DNA of 64,000 nucleotides, taken from assembly GCF_013294065.1 (NCBI RefSeq), contig NZ_JABSNM010000016.1, positions 48,397 to 112,396 of the forward strand. The letters are read 5' to 3'. Of the stretch, positions 63,576 to 64,000 are shown piece after piece. The notes under the pieces were generated by a model, which searched no databases, was not told the origin of the DNA, and worked only from the letters and a program-made list of their open reading frames with translations. The first letter of the stretch is position 1; the number at the start of each line of letters is the position of its first letter. This DNA is from Sphaerotilus uruguayifluvii (lineage in GTDB: Bacteria > Pseudomonadota > Gammaproteobacteria > Burkholderiales > Burkholderiaceae_C). The position numbers and the translations under genes are program-made.

Positions 63576-63800
63576 GGGGGCGCCTTTCTGTGTGGTGGTC
63601 GACTCAGGGTATCACGCGCAGCCCCGGCCGCGACCGCGCCGTCACCGGACAACGATCTTCCGCCAGCGGCCATCGACCGGTCACTCTCTTTCCACCCATC
63701 CGATCACGCTCGCCTGACCTGCGTCAAGACGTCACGAATTTCCAAGCCGTGACAAGGACTTGCGACAGTGATGCGGGATTACCCTGAGCCGATGGGCGTC

Positions 63801-63816
63801 AGGCACGCGACTTGTG
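63801..63816 (+). promoter_or_regulatory. sigma-54 (-24/-12) promoter of the uptake hydrogenase operon
   Basis: AGGCACG-CGAC-TTGT matches the YTGGCACG-N4-TTGCW consensus at GGCACG (63802-63807) and TTG (63812-63814). It lies about 34 bases upstream of the hydrogenase small-subunit ATG. HoxA/HupR-type activation of sigma-54 hydrogenase promoters is established in related bacteria. The activator site further upstream (about 63700-63780) was not identified. Confidence 0.6.
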
Positions 63817-63848
63817 ACGTTCTCCGCGACAGAACCGAGGAGACCCAC

Positions 63849-64000
63849 ATGGAAACGTTCTACGAGGTGATGCGGCGCCAGGGCATCTCGCGCCGCAGCC
63901 TGCTGAAATACTGCTCGCTCACCGCGACCTCGCTGGGTCTCGGCCCGGCCTTCGTGCCGCAGATCGCGCACGCGATGGAGACCAAGCCGCGCACGCCGGT
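63849..64000 (+). CDS. hupS/hoxK: uptake [NiFe] hydrogenase small subunit, N-terminal fragment (cut by window edge)
   Basis: The first 50 codons are inside the window. A GAGGAG ribosome site precedes the ATG. The sequence [20 protein letters not shown] begins the Tat signal peptide of membrane-bound hydrogenase small subunits, with twin arginines at about residues 15-16 and a hydrophobic core ending QIAHAM. The mature subunit would carry Fe-S clusters and be exported folded with its large subunit. It is preceded by a sigma-54-type promoter, so its expression is likely controlled by the H2 sensor encoded just upstream. Confidence 0.9.
   Translation, partial: METFYEVMRRQGISRRSLLKYCSLTATSLGLGPAFVPQIAHAMETKPRTP

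Overview
The window is very GC-rich, gene-dense DNA of a betaproteobacterium, most likely a Burkholderiales member of the Rubrivivax/Leptothrix/Roseateles/Ideonella type. This rests on the gene content: ubiD, an Entner-Doudoroff edd-eda pair, an intracellular PHB depolymerase, a PEP-CTERM protein, a ZTP riboswitch before glyA, and an H2-sensing plus uptake [NiFe] hydrogenase locus. No database search was run. Product calls are from family motifs read in the translated sequence.

Layout. 1-12.5 kb: CoA-transferase (cut by the left edge), rlmJ, a cytochrome b561/PepSY pair, a CDF metal exporter, eda and edd, an OmpA-domain protein, chaC and mocA overlapping tail to tail, pdxH, ydcF and ubiD. 12.5-20 kb: a lytic transglycosylase, the ZTP riboswitch with glyA, nrdR, and a tightly overlapping five-gene minor-pilin operon. 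20-29 kb: ribD, ribBA, ribH, nusB, an aminotransferase, a membrane Ser/Thr kinase, ybgC and tolQ-tolR-tolA, and a small GNAT protein, almost all on one strand. 29.3-33.8 kb: a 4.5-kb accessory module (TIR/DUF4062-like protein, type II antitoxin and PIN toxin, NACHT-type STAND NTPase with a C-terminal FGE/SUMF1 domain) bracketed by two direct copies of a palindromic intergenic repeat. 33.8-47.6 kb: core genes again (HtrA protease, RarD, TAXI-type binding protein, Xaa-Pro aminopeptidase, an unusual chemoreceptor, a zinc metalloprotease lipoprotein, NAD synthetase, a FemAB-like acyltransferase). 47.6-49.5 kb: a second accessory module, an OLD/AAA-type ATPase with a nuclease-like partner. It sits behind the collapsed 5' end of a gene homologous to the first gene of the 29-kb module. 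49.5-60.4 kb: lipoproteins, an SbmA/YddA-type ABC exporter, pyrophosphatase, PHB depolymerase, an RnfB-type ferredoxin, tRNA-Ala(CGC), and a GH16-fold PEP-CTERM protein that lacks the catalytic residues. 60.5-64 kb: the H2-sensor large subunit (HupV/HoxC) and its histidine kinase (HupT/HoxJ), a small lysine-rich protein, a sigma-54-type promoter, and the start of the uptake hydrogenase small subunit (cut by the right edge).

The most interesting observation is the relationship between the two accessory modules. They share a promoter/leader block, the first codons of a DUF4062-like gene, the region around that gene's stop codon, and the leader and first codons of an antitoxin gene at identical spacing. 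In the second locus about 1 kb of the first gene is missing, the antitoxin stops after eight codons, and an ATPase/nuclease pair follows. This looks like one family of conflict (probably anti-phage) cassettes with exchangeable cores. The defence role is inferred from domain architecture and context and is not shown.

The core genes fit a metabolically flexible, PHB-storing, hydrogen-sensing bacterium. Entner-Doudoroff genes stand next to a gluconate/ED-type palindrome. Riboflavin genes are linked to nusB. Envelope integrity (Tol) genes are linked to a eukaryote-like kinase. Several genes appear to be transcribed leaderless, with a -10 box six or seven bases before the ATG.
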